Notes under the pieces: generated by a model
Told to the model about the DNA's origin: nothing
Databases searched by the model: none
What the model saw: only the letters and a program-made list of their open reading frames with translations
Shown: piece after piece, positions 17,264 to 26,351 of the stretch
Layout: every line of letters begins with the position of its first letter
How positions within the stretch are numbered: the first letter of the stretch is position 1
DNA from: Clostridia bacterium
GTDB taxonomy: Bacteria > Bacillota > Clostridia > Christensenellales > Aristaeellaceae
Length of the DNA: 42,751 nucleotides
Assembly (NCBI GenBank): GCA_017469025.1
Contig: JAFUHD010000277.1
Coordinates: 1 to 42,751 of the forward strand
Direction: 5' to 3'
Position numbers and translations under genes: made by a program

Positions 17264-17295
17264 AGCCGTCACTTGGACTGTCCCAAACGACGGCT
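17264..17295 (-). terminator. Terminator between rpsO and pnp
   Basis: AGCCGTC/GACGGCT with inner TTGG/CCAA pairing, followed on the minus strand by TTTTTTGATCGG. A second GC-rich hairpin (CGGAC/GTCCG, 17233-17256) follows within the pnp leader. Confidence 0.88.
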
Positions 17296-17329
17296 CATCT
17301 GGGAAAACGCGCAAAAAGTAAACCTGAGC

Positions 17330-17599
17330 TTACTTGCGCAGACCCAGTTTCGCTACCAGAGCACGATAACGCTCGATATCAATCTTCTTGAGATAGTCGA
17401 GCATGCCACGGCGCTGACCAACCATCAGAAGAAGTCCACGATGCGAATGATGATCCTTCGGATGCTGCTTGAGATGCGCATTGAGATCATTGATCCGCTT
17501 GGTGAGCAGTGCAATCTGCACCTCAGGGGAACCTGTGTCACCCTCGTGTCTGCCATAAGAGCTTACAATTGCTTCTTTTTCAGCCTTCGTGATAGCCAT
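17330..17599 (-). CDS. rpsO: Small ribosomal subunit protein uS15
   Basis: An 89-residue S15 starting [20 protein letters not shown], with the diagnostic [13 protein letters not shown], the DHHSHRGLL loop and [21 protein letters not shown]-like end. It binds the central domain of 16S rRNA early in 30S assembly and touches the 50S subunit at bridge B4. ATG 17597-17599 is chosen because GGAGG lies nine bases before it; an upstream in-frame extension of ten residues is not part of the family. Its own promoter lies at 17696-17724. Confidence 0.97.
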   Translation of the reverse strand: MAITKAEKEAIVSSYGRHEGDTGSPEVQIALLTKRINDLNAHLKQHPKDHHSHRGLLLMVGQRRGMLDYLKKIDIERYRALVAKLGLRK

Positions 17600-17695
17600 T
17601 TTGAAAATCCTCCATTTCGTTTGTGTCAAATGCCAGAAGCCCGGATGAACGCTTGGAGTATCGTTCCTCTGAGCAGGTGGTTACGACCGGACGGT

Positions 17696-17729
17696 ATTCT
17701 AACACGGAACCATCTGTTTGTAAACAGAT
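17696..17729 (-). promoter_or_regulatory. rpsO promoter with overlapping 8-bp dyad
   Basis: TTTACA (17719-17724) and TAGAAT (17696-17701) are 17 bases apart on the minus strand. A perfect inverted repeat, ATCTGTTT/AAACAGAT with a 2-base centre (17712-17729), covers the -35 box, as an operator would. Confidence 0.6.
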
Positions 17730-17910
17730 AAAATCATTGTTTTCCATCCATCCCGCATTTTTGTTGAACCTGCTGACTGCACTGCTTCATAAACCCGCCC
17801 TGTCGGCAGCGCAAAAACCCACTTGACGTCCGCCTGCACGGCATTGGGCAGTTCCCGGGCATCACCGGAAACAGACTTCTGCATGCTGAGAATCGCTTCT
17901 GAAGACTCTG

Positions 17911-18621
17911 TCAGGCGTTTTCCATGGCAGCACGCTCCTTCAGCTTTCCGTACAGTTCCCTTGACATACATACTGCCGTACCGCCCTTTTTCTCTTCCAC
18001 AAGGACCGGATCTCCAAATGCAAACAGTCTGGCCGGATCCTTGAGCAGTTCCACAAACAGTTTTCTGGAAATCTTCTGCATTCCATCTCCAGGCATCTGT
18101 TTCCCAAACAATTCCGGAGCATCCGATCTATCCTCTGACAGACGGTTTAATTCGTCAATCACAAGTTCCGTTTCGGTTTCTTTGATAAACTCGAATGTAA
18201 AGATGCCCCGCAAACCACAGGGATAATACTTTGTTCCATCCCTTGCTTCTTCATAGTCCTCCCCGTACCGGTTCCCCTGCTGTGGTGTCATCTGAAATCC
18301 TGTATAGAATTCAAGGCGCCGGTGATCCAGATCAATCCGGTATGCGTATTCACACATGATCGAATCTTTTATAAACCAGCCATCCATCCTCCGGTACGGA
18401 TAATCCTTTCCTGCCGCAGCCTGCTCGCAGTGCCAAATATCAAAATTCATTGCTTCATTCCCGTCAACTGGAATCAGGTGATCGTACAGCTGCTCCAGGT
18501 TCACCGTCTTCACAAGCCGGATCACATCCCGTCCGAGTCCATCCGGATAACCATCAAAATGGTTATACAGTTCCTTGTCCACATCTCCCCTGCAAAAAAT
18601 CACAGATGCACGTGTACTCAT
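17911..18621 (-). CDS. Uncharacterised protein of accessory type
   Basis: A 236-residue soluble acidic protein. The first 40 residues (STRASVIFCRGDVDKELYNHFDGYPDGLG) recall a scattered group of small phage and plasmid proteins that share a W/F-DGYP-G motif; their role is unknown. The middle contains GWFIKDSIMCEYAYRIDLDH and LEFYTGF, suggesting a beta-rich fold, and the C-terminus is helical. There is no signal or membrane helix. It lies between the XRE regulator gene upstream (99 bases away, same strand) and rpsO, a place where most Firmicutes have nothing. A further frame (17699-17970) overlaps its end but has no good start. Confidence 0.6.
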   Translation of the reverse strand: MSTRASVIFCRGDVDKELYNHFDGYPDGLGRDVIRLVKTVNLEQLYDHLIPVDGNEAMNFDIWHCEQAAAGKDYPYRRMDGWFIKDSIMCEYAYRIDLDHRRLEFYTGFQMTPQQGNRYGEDYEEARDGTKYYPCGLRGIFTFEFIKETETELVIDELNRLSEDRSDAPELFGKQMPGDGMQKISRKLFVELLKDPARLFAFGDPVLVEEKKGGTAVCMSRELYGKLKERAAMENA

Positions 18622-18719
18622 TGACTCTGTTCCTCCGTTTTCATATTATTTACCGTCTTTAGAGCAGCTGGATCGCTGTCCCCATTTAACACTATCTCAT
18701 TCACAGAGGAAACACCACG

Positions 18720-19145
18720 TCATGGATGACGCAAAATGTCAGATTTTTCGGCGGACTCCGATGCCGTCTTCAGCGCAAAATCAAATATACGCCGCAATTC
18801 TTCCTTTTTAACATCCAGTTTTGCCAGTTCTTTTTCAAACCTGGCAATCTCCTGGAACTGTTTCCCTTTTTCTGCATATTCAGTTTTCTCACTGTCAACA
18901 GACCTGTCACAGATTTCAACACCGAAGACAGATTCCAGCTTTCGAAGTGTTTTGAGTGCCGGAATCGAAGCGTTCCTTTCAATTCTGCTGATCTGTTCTC
19001 TTGATATTTCAGACCACCAGGCCAGTTCCTCCTGAGACCAGTTTCTCTGCCGCCTCAGCAGACAGATTCTCTGCCCCATCGTCAGTTTGGACCAGCCCTG
19101 ACCACTGTTCAGGTTTCCGGAAAGCTTCTCCATATGCTTTTTCAT
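18720..19145 (-). CDS. XRE-family transcriptional regulator with C-terminal coiled coil
   Basis: A 141-residue protein. A helix-turn-helix of the Cro/CI type spans residues 22-78 (QRICLLRRQRNWSQEELAWW, then EISREQISRIERN and the closing helix ALKTLRKLESVFGV). Residues 90-130 form a charged helix (ARFEKELAKLDVKKEELRRI) that could mediate dimerisation. GGAGGGAAAAGCG directly precedes ATG 19143-19145. The unknown gene at 17911 follows on the same strand, so the pair may be a small accessory unit. I see no toxin motif in the partner, so I do not call a toxin-antitoxin system. Confidence 0.8.
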   Translation of the reverse strand: MKKHMEKLSGNLNSGQGWSKLTMGQRICLLRRQRNWSQEELAWWSEISREQISRIERNASIPALKTLRKLESVFGVEICDRSVDSEKTEYAEKGKQFQEIARFEKELAKLDVKKEELRRIFDFALKTASESAEKSDILRHP

Positions 19146-19356
19146 CGCTTTTCCCTCCAGTTTGCATCAGAAAAACAACTGACTTGTTTTAGAACTACAA
19201 TATATCTGTCTGCTGTGTATAATTGGTCACTGGAAAAGCGACATTTGAGATTCAAACTTCCAAAGTATTCTTTAATTTTTTGTTGGTTTTTTATTTTCCG
19301 CGTTGTAACGCATGACCGGCCGGAATCCAGTCGGCACACTTCGTGAAAGACAGAAA

Positions 19357-19381
19357 GGTCTGCAGAATCACTCTGCAGACC
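19357..19381 (-). terminator. Terminator of the nusA-ribF operon, containing the ribF stop codon
   Basis: GGTCTGCAGA/TCTGCAGACC is a perfect 10-bp stem with loop ATCAC on the plus strand, followed on the minus strand by TTTCTGTCTTTC. The ribF TGA (19368-19370) spans the loop, so a terminating ribosome would cover the hairpin. Confidence 0.85.
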
Positions 19382-20309
19382 CATTCATTTTTTTCGAAAA
19401 CAGACCAGCAACCTGACCGCAGTTTCGAAGCACTTCATCTCTCAGGTCCTCCAGCGAATCAAAACGCTTCTCAGGCCGGATAAAGTAATAAAATTCCAAA
19501 GTCAGGTCGGAATCATACAATGAGGCGCCCGGATAGTCAATCAGAAATGCCTCTATTGTTGGTTTTCCCTCGGGCGCAGTGGGATGAATACCGACATTGA
19601 CCGCAGCCGGATATTGTCTGCCGCTGATATGTGCCATACATCCATAGACTCCGTAGCGGGGCAGCAGTTTTCCCTCAGGAAATGAAAGGTTGGCCGTTGG
19701 AAACCCCAGCGTGCGTCCCAGATGTTTGCCGCTCTCTACCAGACCTTCAATCCGGTATGGGCGTCCGAGCATCGTATTGGCCAATGCGATGTTCCCTTCC
19801 TGAAGCGCAGAACGGATACGGCTGGATGAGACAGTTTCACCGTCAATTTCAACGCGGTCTACAATCCGCGTTTCAATGCCGTATCTGCTCCCAAGACGCA
19901 GCATATCCTCGGCTTTTCCCAGTCCTTTTGCGCCAAATGTATAATTAAATCCTATGACAAAAACACGGGGATGCATGGTTTTCTGAATCTCATCGATAAA
20001 CTGTTCTGCACTGAGCCCGGCAAATGATTCATCGAACGGTCTCAGAATTACCGCATCCGGACCGCATCCTGCAATGTCCTGAAGCTTCTCCTGACGGGTA
20101 TCAACCTGATCCGGAATACAGTCAGGCCGGATGATGCTGAGCGGATGATTGGAAAATGTAAAAACAACCCTCGAAAGGCCCATCTCATTGGCTGCCCGAC
20201 AAGTTGTCTCAATCAGCCTTCTGTGTCCGAGATGAACGCCATCGAACATGCCGAAGGCGATCGCCGTTTCTCCGCCATTCCATTCCCGCTCATGTGTATA
20301 TATGTTCAA
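19368..20309 (-). CDS. ribF: Bifunctional riboflavin kinase/FAD synthetase
   Basis: Converts riboflavin to FMN and then FAD. The 313-residue product has the nucleotidyltransferase domain first (AFGMFDGVHLGHRRLI near residue 16, with the HxGH-like HLGH; ISSSR-type motif VSSSRIR near 160) and the riboflavin kinase domain from about 190 (GRTLGFPTANLSFPEG, with the PTAN magnesium/ATP motif, and the catalytic Glu in PTIEAFLID). I choose TTG 20307-20309, which has GGAG nine bases upstream inside the truB end and gives the usual length; longer frames reach far into truB. It is the last gene of the rimP-nusA-infB operon. Confidence 0.95.
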   Translation of the reverse strand: MNIYTHEREWNGGETAIAFGMFDGVHLGHRRLIETTCRAANEMGLSRVVFTFSNHPLSIIRPDCIPDQVDTRQEKLQDIAGCGPDAVILRPFDESFAGLSAEQFIDEIQKTMHPRVFVIGFNYTFGAKGLGKAEDMLRLGSRYGIETRIVDRVEIDGETVSSSRIRSALQEGNIALANTMLGRPYRIEGLVESGKHLGRTLGFPTANLSFPEGKLLPRYGVYGCMAHISGRQYPAAVNVGIHPTAPEGKPTIEAFLIDYPGASLYDSDLTLEFYYFIRPEKRFDSLEDLRDEVLRNCGQVAGLFSKKMNGSAE

Positions 20310-20316
20310 ATCTGCT

Positions 20317-21183
20317 TCACTCCAAAAGCATACAGTCAAAATGATATGCTGCACCTTTCCGGTGTGCAATACCGCAGAACTGTCCCCGCCAGTAAATTCG
20401 GACAGGCACATTCTCTGCTGTCTCCATATCACACGGAACAGGCATACCGGATCTTATGTGACGTTCCTCTGCAGTATCAGGAACTGTAAAAGCCGGAAGA
20501 TGCATTAACGGATAATCCATTGGATACAAACGTTTTTGGTCCAGATCGGAGCCAAGTTCCTCAAGCGTCAGACTGTTCTGAATGTCAAAAGGGCCGGCAC
20601 TGGTCCGAATCAGCATTCCCATGCATCCGACACTGGAAAGGGCATGCCCGAGATCATGACAGATCGTCCGCATGTATGTACCACGTCCGCAGGTTATCTC
20701 AATGAAGAAGTGTCCTTCCTCTTCAAACAGAATACGGAGGCTGTCGACATGAACCGTACGCGGTTCGAGCGCAATGCGCTCACCGGCACGGGCCAGATCA
20801 TACAGCCGGCGGCCATCTCGTTTCAGAGCAGAATACATGGGCGGAATCTGCTGAATGTCTCCCAGAAACTGTGGCAGAACCGCTTCAATCTCCTCTTTCG
20901 TAAAAAGGCTTTTTCCACGCTGTATCACTGTTCCCGTAATGTCCTGTGTGTCCGTTTCAACACCCGGAATAAATTCAACGAGATATGTTTTGGCTTTGTC
21001 GGTCGTGTAGTCAAACAGACGCGTGGCACGTCCAATCATAATGGGAAGGACACCGGCAGCTGCGGGATCCAGCGTACCCGCATGACCAACACGGACGCCC
21101 CGGGGCAGAAGATGGCGAATACGCCCGACAACGGCACCGGAAGACATGCCGGGCGGTTTCAAAATAGAGAGAAATCCATTCAT
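20317..21183 (-). CDS. truB: tRNA pseudouridine(55) synthase
   Basis: Makes pseudouridine 55 in the T-loop of elongator tRNAs. The 288-residue product contains the catalytic motif GHAGTLDPAAAG near residue 34, whose Asp is the nucleophile, then RATRLFDYTTDKAKTY, the GDIQQIPPMYSALKRDGRRLY substrate region and RGTYMRTICHDLG, all in the TruB order. A short C-terminal PUA-like segment follows. Its ATG overlaps the nrnA stop (ATGA), so the two are translationally coupled. Confidence 0.96.
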   Translation of the reverse strand: MNGFLSILKPPGMSSGAVVGRIRHLLPRGVRVGHAGTLDPAAAGVLPIMIGRATRLFDYTTDKAKTYLVEFIPGVETDTQDITGTVIQRGKSLFTKEEIEAVLPQFLGDIQQIPPMYSALKRDGRRLYDLARAGERIALEPRTVHVDSLRILFEEEGHFFIEITCGRGTYMRTICHDLGHALSSVGCMGMLIRTSAGPFDIQNSLTLEELGSDLDQKRLYPMDYPLMHLPAFTVPDTAEERHIRSGMPVPCDMETAENVPVRIYWRGQFCGIAHRKGAAYHFDCMLLE

Positions 21184-22142
21184 AATTTAGCCTGAATCGC
21201 CTCAAGAATGGTCTGTTTTGCCTCCTCAAGAGACATGTAAAGCGTGCATCCCGCCGCCTGCGCATGGCCACCGCCGCCAAAGCGGACCGCCACGTCATTT
21301 ACCGTATCAGGTTCAGCGGCGCGCAGTGAGATTTTGATACCGTTTTCCCGTTCGCTCGCAAGAAAAGCAAAACGCACACCTTCAATTTCAAGTGCAAGGT
21401 TCACCAGGCCGTCCGCCTCGCCAAATGTACAGCCTGTCCGTTCAAAGTCTGCTTTGGTCAGATCAAGCATGCCAATCTGTCCGTCATTTTCAAAGTGCAT
21501 CTTCTGATAAGCAATCTTCGTCATCTGAATGCGGCGCATTGGCTGAGAACGGTACATAAGCTTTGAAATCCGGGAGATTTCACCACCGGCATCTACCAGT
21601 GCTGCTGCCGTATGTATTGTTCTTGCTGTTGTTGATGCGTACTGGAAATGTCCGGTATCTGTAGACAGGCCGAGCAAAACGCAGTTTGCTATTTCCTTTG
21701 TCAGCGGGACCCCGAGTTCCATGATGGCATCATAGACAATCTGACAGTTTGCAGACTCTCCGCGGCAGATCCAGTTGATATCGCCATAAGCCTGATTGGT
21801 CGAATGATGGTCCATGACCATTCTGACCGGTGCTGCTTCAAAAAGCGGCAGAGAGGCACCCATCATATCCGGTGAACTGACATCGACTGCTATTGCTGCA
21901 TCAAAAGTTCCCTCAACCTGATCCGGTTTCAGATAGCACTCATGCCCGGTGAGCATGCTCATGTTCTTCGGGATGTCTCCATCGCACACCAGCTTCACCT
22001 TTTTCCCCATATGCAGCAGTGCCAGACGGAGGCCGAGAACAGACCCTATTGTATCACCATCAGGGTTGACGTGGGAGATGAGCAGAAAAGATGTTCCTTT
22101 CCGGACCTGTTCAAGCCAGCCCGCCTTGCTTTCAATACCCAT
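21180..22142 (-). CDS. nrnA: NrnA-type DHH nanoRNase/pAp phosphatase
   Basis: Degrades very short oligoribonucleotides and, in relatives, 3'-phosphoadenosine-5'-phosphate or cyclic-dinucleotide products. The 320-residue protein has the DHH domain with metal motifs SHVNPDGDTIGS (near residue 24), VDVSS and MDHHSTN (near 113), then STDTGHFQY, and a DHHA1 domain ending FGGGGHAQAAGCT (near 295). Its ATG overlaps the end of rbfA by 11 bases and its stop overlaps truB, marking tight coupling. In a cell with a GGDEF enzyme it may also finish breakdown of pGpG, which is inference. Confidence 0.92.
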   Translation of the reverse strand: MGIESKAGWLEQVRKGTSFLLISHVNPDGDTIGSVLGLRLALLHMGKKVKLVCDGDIPKNMSMLTGHECYLKPDQVEGTFDAAIAVDVSSPDMMGASLPLFEAAPVRMVMDHHSTNQAYGDINWICRGESANCQIVYDAIMELGVPLTKEIANCVLLGLSTDTGHFQYASTTARTIHTAAALVDAGGEISRISKLMYRSQPMRRIQMTKIAYQKMHFENDGQIGMLDLTKADFERTGCTFGEADGLVNLALEIEGVRFAFLASERENGIKISLRAAEPDTVNDVAVRFGGGGHAQAAGCTLYMSLEEAKQTILEAIQAKL

Positions 22143-22500
22143 CCTGTCCCTCCTGATGAATCTGGTTCAAAATTTCAGCAATATGCACACCGTATTCAAT
22201 GGATGTATCCAGATAGAACAGCAGTTCCGGCGTATAACGCAGCTGGATCCGCTGTCCGACCGCATGCCGGATAAAACCGGATGCGTTCTTGAGCGCCTTC
22301 ATAAACGGCGCACGCTTATCCTCCTCGAGGACACTGATATAAACTTTCGCATACCGGAGATCACGTGTTACATCTGTATGCGTGATGGAAAACAGGCAGT
22401 CAGTCCGCGGGTCTTTAACCTCCTCACGGATGACCTTCTCAATTTCCCGCATCATTTCCGCACCGATCCGGTCTGTTCGTTCAAATTGCTGTGTCGCCAT
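22132..22500 (-). CDS. rbfA: 30S ribosome-binding factor A
   Basis: A 122-residue KH-like protein that binds immature 30S subunits and helps 16S 5'-end maturation and cold adaptation. It has the family start FERTDRIGAEMMREIEKVI, the strand DLRYAKVYISVL and the end RIQLRYTPELLFYLDTSIEYG. ATG 22498-22500 follows GAAAGGAAC; the longer frame is non-coding extension. A terminator-like hairpin lies between it and infB. Confidence 0.96.
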   Translation of the reverse strand: MATQQFERTDRIGAEMMREIEKVIREEVKDPRTDCLFSITHTDVTRDLRYAKVYISVLEEDKRAPFMKALKNASGFIRHAVGQRIQLRYTPELLFYLDTSIEYGVHIAEILNQIHQEGQDGY

Positions 22501-22512
22501 ACTGTTCCTTTC

Positions 22513-22549
22513 AAAAAAAGCACGTCCGGGGGAAATCCGCCAAACGTGC
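22513..22549 (-). terminator. Terminator/attenuator between infB and rbfA
   Basis: GCACGT/ACGTGC closes a GC-rich hairpin (22520-22549) with partial inner GG/CC pairing, followed on the minus strand by seven T. It lies inside the operon and should lower the expression of rbfA and the genes after it. Confidence 0.7.
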
Positions 22550-22629
22550 CCTTCACATTTCGTTTTACGGCAGACACCGGTAAAACCCGCTGTCTGCCCT
22601 GTCATATATTATGCCACACCGGCATCCGG

Positions 22630-25600
22630 TCAGTCTGCTGAGATTTCCTCCATCAGGAAGCACTCGACCACATCGCCGTTCTTGATATCTGCATAATTCT
22701 CAAGACCGACACCGCACTCATATCCCTCTGCCACCTCACGGACAGAATCCTTGAAGCGCTGCAGAGAAGAGAGCTTGCCCTCGAAAATAACCACATTGTC
22801 ACGCAGCAGACGGACCTGCGCATTGCGCTGAATCTTGCCATCGATGACATAGCAGCCGGCAATCGTGCCAACACCCGTGATCTTGAAGACATTGCGGACT
22901 TCGGCATGTCCAAGGAGATTCTCCTTGAATTCCGGGGTCAGCAGACCCTTCATAGCCTTCTCAATGTCCTCAATTGCCTGATAGATAATACGGTAATAGC
23001 GGATATCGATGCCGTCACGCTGAGCAGCCTCACGGGCTTTGCCGTCCGGGCGGACATTAAAGCCAATGATGATTGCGCCGTCAATACCGGCCAGCATAAC
23101 GTCATTCTCCGTAACACCGCCAACACCGCAGTGAATGGTCTTGACATGTACCTTGTCATTGCTGAGCTTTTCAAGCGACTGCTTGACAGCCTCAACGGAT
23201 CCCTGCACATCTGCCTTGATGATGATGTTGAGATCCTTGACCTCACCCTCAGCCAGCTTGCTGTAGAGTTCCTCCAGCGTGGATGCAGAGCTGCTCTTCG
23301 CCATGGAGGCACGCGCCTTCGCCGCACGCTCCTCAACCACCTGACGGGCCAGCTTCTCGTCTTCAACCGCTATGAATTCATCACCGGCATCCGGTACAGA
23401 GCCGAAACCGACAATTTCAACCGGTGTTGCCGGCAGGGCTGACTTCACGCGGTCTCCGCGGCTGCTGACCATGGCACGTACACGGCCATAGGCGCCGCCG
23501 GCGACGACCATATCGCCAACATTGAGGGTACCATTCTGTACCAGGGCGGTTGCAATCGCACCGCGGGCATGATCCAGTTTTGCCTCAACAATGACACCAC
23601 GGGCTTTTCTGTTCGGATTGGCTTTGAGCTCCAGCATATCTGCCAGCAGAAGTACGTTTTCTAGCAGGTCGTCAATGCCCTCGCCTGTCTTCGCAGAAAC
23701 AGGCACCATAATGGTATCGCCGCCCCACTCTTCAGGAATCAGCTCATACTGCGTGAGTTCCTGTTTGACAACATCGGGATCTGCACCGGGCTTGTCAATC
23801 TTGTTGATTGCAACGATCACAGGGCACTTTGCAGCTTTCGCATGATGGATGGATTCAATGGTCTGCGGCATGACACCGTCGTCTGCTGCAACCACGAGAA
23901 TCGCAATATCCGTTGCCTGCGTACCACGTGCACGCATAGCCGTAAAGGCCTCGTGTCCCGGCGTATCGAGGAACGTAATCTGACGGCCGTTGACCTGTGC
24001 CACATACGCACCAATATGCTGCGTAATGCCGCCGGCCTCGCCTTCGGTAACTCTGGTCTTGCGGATATAATCGAGGAGTGAAGTCTTGCCATGATCGACG
24101 TGGCCCATAACCGTAATAACCGGAGGACGCGGCCTGAGGTCTGCCTCATCGTCTTCCACATTTTCAGCGGAAAGCGCATCCTCAGCAGTTTTGTCAAGCT
24201 TCATCTCGAGCGTTACGCCGAATTCTGAAGCAACAAGAGATGCTGTATCGAAATCCAGTTCCTGGTTGATTGTGGCCATAATGCCAAGGAGCATGAGCTT
24301 CTTGATAATCTCACCGGCAGGCTTGCCGATACGCTCAGTCAGATCGCGCACCGTGATCGTCTCAGCCGTCATGAAGGCTGTTTCAATCTTGATGGGCGCC
24401 ATCTTCTGCTGCTTATCCTGTTTGCCCTGCTTCTTGCGGCGGCCGCGTACGACTTCATCGTCCATATCGCTGTATCCGCTTTCACGGGCCAGCTGTTTGC
24501 GGTTCTTGGCATTCTGATGCTCCGGATCATGCTGCCGCTGACGCATCTTCTTGTTGGGATCGTAATTGGAGACGCGTTCCTTTTCCATGGACGGAATGAT
24601 ATCCGGTTCTGCTGCCTTCGGCTTCATGCGGGCACCGGCAGGACGATTCTGTGCGCCTCCGCCCATGGTCCCCTGACCCTGGCGCGGTCCAACTCCCTGG
24701 CCCTGCTGACCCTGACGTGGCCCATATCCCTGGCCCTGCTGCCCCTGGCGCGGCCCAAATCCCTGGCCCTGCTGGCCCTGGCGTGGCCCAAATCCCTGGC
24801 CCTGCTGCCCCTGGCGTGGTCCGTATCCCTGGCCCTGCTGGCCCTGACGCGGTCCAAATCCCTGACCCTGCTGACCCTGACGCAGCGCATAACCATTCTG
24901 GCCCTGCTGGCCCTGGCGCGGTACATAGCCATTCTGGCCCTGCTGGCCCTGGCGCGGCGCATAGCCGCCCTGACCCTGCTGGCCCTGGCGCGGTGCATAA
25001 CCATTCTGGCCTTGCTGGCCCTGACGAGGCGCATAGCCATTCTGGCCCTGCTGGCCCTGACGCGGTGCAGCTGCAGTCTGACTCTGCTGGCCCTGACGCG
25101 GTGCAGTCACTGTCTGACCCTGCTGGCCCTGACGCGGTGCTGCCGCAGCCTGACCCTGCTGGCCCTGACGCGGTGCAGTCACTGTCTGAGCCTGCTGGCT
25201 CTGACGCTGGGCAGGCGCAGCCTGTGTCTGCTGACCCTGACGCGGTGCGGCAGCCGTCGACGCCTGCTGGCTCTGCTGCTGGGCTTTATCTGCCTCCGGT
25301 GCAACCGGCTGCTTGCCCTGCTCTGCAAGGTCCTGACCGGCAGGTTCTGATGCAGTAACGGGAGCAGGTGCGGGCTCGGCTTTCTTCTCCTGACGGGGCT
25401 GCTCTTCTGATGCAATCGGCTTCACATCAGCCTTCGGTTTTTCGTCAACAGGCTCTGGCTTTTTGTCCTCCGTCTTCGGCTTGCTTTCCGGTACATCGTC
25501 CGGCATGGTCCAGGCTTTGCTCTGAGACTGAATTGCACGCAGCTTCTGCTCTGCAATTTCAGCCTCTTCTTTCTTGGCAAAGCCGTTTTCGATCTTTTTA

Positions 25601-25710
25601 AGATCCGCCAGAAGCTTCTCAGCGCTTGTCTTCACCTTCGTGATGTCCGTATACAGCTGAACCGATTTCTGACTGAGTTCTTTCGTAATTTCTTGAATCT
25701 TTTTTGCCAT
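22630..25710 (-). CDS. infB: Translation initiation factor IF-2 with a long RQGQQGQ repeat region
   Basis: A GTPase that brings initiator tRNA to the 30S subunit and promotes subunit joining. At 1026 residues it is long for this clade. Order: a helical N-terminus (1-70), a Pro/Glu/Lys linker (70-150), about 17 tandem 11-12-residue units built on PRQGQQGQ (about 153-353), a basic segment, the conserved IF2-N domain (about 440-490), the GTPase core with [18 protein letters not shown] near 530, DTPGHEAF and AINKID, then domains II, III and the tRNA-binding C-domain ending near residue 1026. The start is ATG 25708-25710 with GGGGGTG upstream. The repeats keep the frame and lie only in the variable N-region, so the factor should be functional. 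Confidence 0.97.
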   Translation of the reverse strand: MAKKIQEITKELSQKSVQLYTDITKVKTSAEKLLADLKKIENGFAKKEEAEIAEQKLRAIQSQSKAWTMPDDVPESKPKTEDKKPEPVDEKPKADVKPIASEEQPRQEKKAEPAPAPVTASEPAGQDLAEQGKQPVAPEADKAQQQSQQASTAAAPRQGQQTQAAPAQRQSQQAQTVTAPRQGQQGQAAAAPRQGQQGQTVTAPRQGQQSQTAAAPRQGQQGQNGYAPRQGQQGQNGYAPRQGQQGQGGYAPRQGQQGQNGYVPRQGQQGQNGYALRQGQQGQGFGPRQGQQGQGYGPRQGQQGQGFGPRQGQQGQGFGPRQGQQGQGYGPRQGQQGQGVGPRQGQGTMGGGAQNRPAGARMKPKAAEPDIIPSMEKERVSNYDPNKKMRQRQHDPEHQNAKNRKQLARESGYSDMDDEVVRGRRKKQGKQDKQQKMAPIKIETAFMTAETITVRDLTERIGKPAGEIIKKLMLLGIMATINQELDFDTASLVASEFGVTLEMKLDKTAEDALSAENVEDDEADLRPRPPVITVMGHVDHGKTSLLDYIRKTRVTEGEAGGITQHIGAYVAQVNGRQITFLDTPGHEAFTAMRARGTQATDIAILVVAADDGVMPQTIESIHHAKAAKCPVIVAINKIDKPGADPDVVKQELTQYELIPEEWGGDTIMVPVSAKTGEGIDDLLENVLLLADMLELKANPNRKARGVIVEAKLDHARGAIATALVQNGTLNVGDMVVAGGAYGRVRAMVSSRGDRVKSALPATPVEIVGFGSVPDAGDEFIAVEDEKLARQVVEERAAKARASMAKSSSASTLEELYSKLAEGEVKDLNIIIKADVQGSVEAVKQSLEKLSNDKVHVKTIHCGVGGVTENDVMLAGIDGAIIIGFNVRPDGKAREAAQRDGIDIRYYRIIYQAIEDIEKAMKGLLTPEFKENLLGHAEVRNVFKITGVGTIAGCYVIDGKIQRNAQVRLLRDNVVIFEGKLSSLQRFKDSVREVAEGYECGVGLENYADIKNGDVVECFLMEEISAD
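24655..25245 (-). repeat. Tandem 33/36-bp repeat array inside infB
   Basis: About 17 units. The N-terminal block has 36-bp units (APRQGQQGQ plus a variable triplet such as NGY, TVT or AAA), and the C-terminal block has 33-bp units ([10 protein letters not shown] plus F, Y or V). The change of unit length in mid-array points to two expansion events. The product is rich in Gln, Gly and Arg and should be disordered. Confidence 0.95.
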
Positions 25711-25759
25711 TCAGTAATTGCACCCCCGCAATTCACATTTTTCCCTGTTCTGTTCCTTC

Positions 25760-26095
25760 TTACGGTTCCTGATATATCCCATCAAATTCGTTTTCCACGA
25801 CCTTTTTCAGTAATTGTGTTCCAAGACCGCCCTTCCGGATTCCAATGCATATACATGCCGGTTTTCCAATAGAGCTGCCCAACAGCCCCGGCGCAGTCCG
25901 GTACAGCGGCACATTGTAAAAACTGCACTTGTCCCGGAGCGTTTTCGCTGTATTCTCTGACGCGCCTGCATCCAGAACAGCAAGTGCTGCACTTCCTGCA
26001 GATATCAGATCCCGGGTCTTTGGTTCACCCGTTACAATCTGCCCGGAGCGCATGGCCAAACCCAGTGTTCCAAAGAATGCATTTGCGTTACTCAT
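25760..26095 (-). CDS. ylxQ: L7Ae-family ribosomal-type protein YlxQ
   Basis: A 111-residue RNA-binding protein of the L7Ae/L30e/Gadd45 fold. The start MSNANAFFGTLGLAMRSG and the following IVTGEPKTRDLIS and AALAVLDAGASENTAKTL match the fold's first helix and loop that hold kink-turn RNA. ATG 26093-26095 overlaps the ylxR stop region and has AAAGGAAA upstream. It sits at its usual place between ylxR and infB. Its RNA target in this organism is unknown. Confidence 0.88.
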   Translation of the reverse strand: MSNANAFFGTLGLAMRSGQIVTGEPKTRDLISAGSAALAVLDAGASENTAKTLRDKCSFYNVPLYRTAPGLLGSSIGKPACICIGIRKGGLGTQLLKKVVENEFDGIYQEP

Positions 26096-26351
26096 TGATT
26101 TCCTTTTCCAGATTATTGTAAATCCCGTCGTCGATCTTGGTTTCCAGTGCACGTTCCAGCTGCTTCTGCTGTCTGGCCTTTGCAAGACATGCTGCATTGC
26201 GGCAGATATATGCGCCGCGCCCTGAGGCTTTTCCTGTCCGGTCGAAAGCGATGATTCCCTCCGCATTTTTCACAATCCGCAGCAGTAGTTTCTTTTCCTT
26301 CATCTCACGACAGCCGACACACATGCGCATTGGAATCTTCCTTGTTTTCAC
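26088..26351 (-). CDS. ylxR: YlxR/RnpM RNA-binding protein
   Basis: An 87-residue member of the YlxR family, described in Bacillus subtilis as a modulator of the RNase P RNA and as a nucleoid-associated regulator. It contains the family signature RMCVGCREMKEKKLLLRIV and SGRGAYICRNAACLAKA. The start is GTG 26349-26351 with GGAGGAGG seven bases before it. It follows nusA by 123 bases and overlaps ylxQ. Confidence 0.92.
   Translation of the reverse strand: MKTRKIPMRMCVGCREMKEKKLLLRIVKNAEGIIAFDRTGKASGRGAYICRNAACLAKARQQKQLERALETKIDDGIYNNLEKEINE

Noticed and set aside
17699-17970. 90-residue minus-strand frame overlapping the end of the gene at 17911
   Set aside because: It starts inside the neighbouring gene in another frame, has no ribosome binding site, and its distal part holds the rpsO promoter. 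A 61-residue form from an internal ATG remains possible but unsupported.
17911-19145. XRE regulator and partner as a toxin-antitoxin pair
   Set aside because: The partner shows no toxin motif, is large, and the genes are 99 bases apart rather than overlapping.
24517-25358. Long plus-strand frames opposite infB (277 and 235 residues)
   Set aside because: They are antisense shadows of the repetitive infB region; their repeats only mirror the RQGQQGQ codons.
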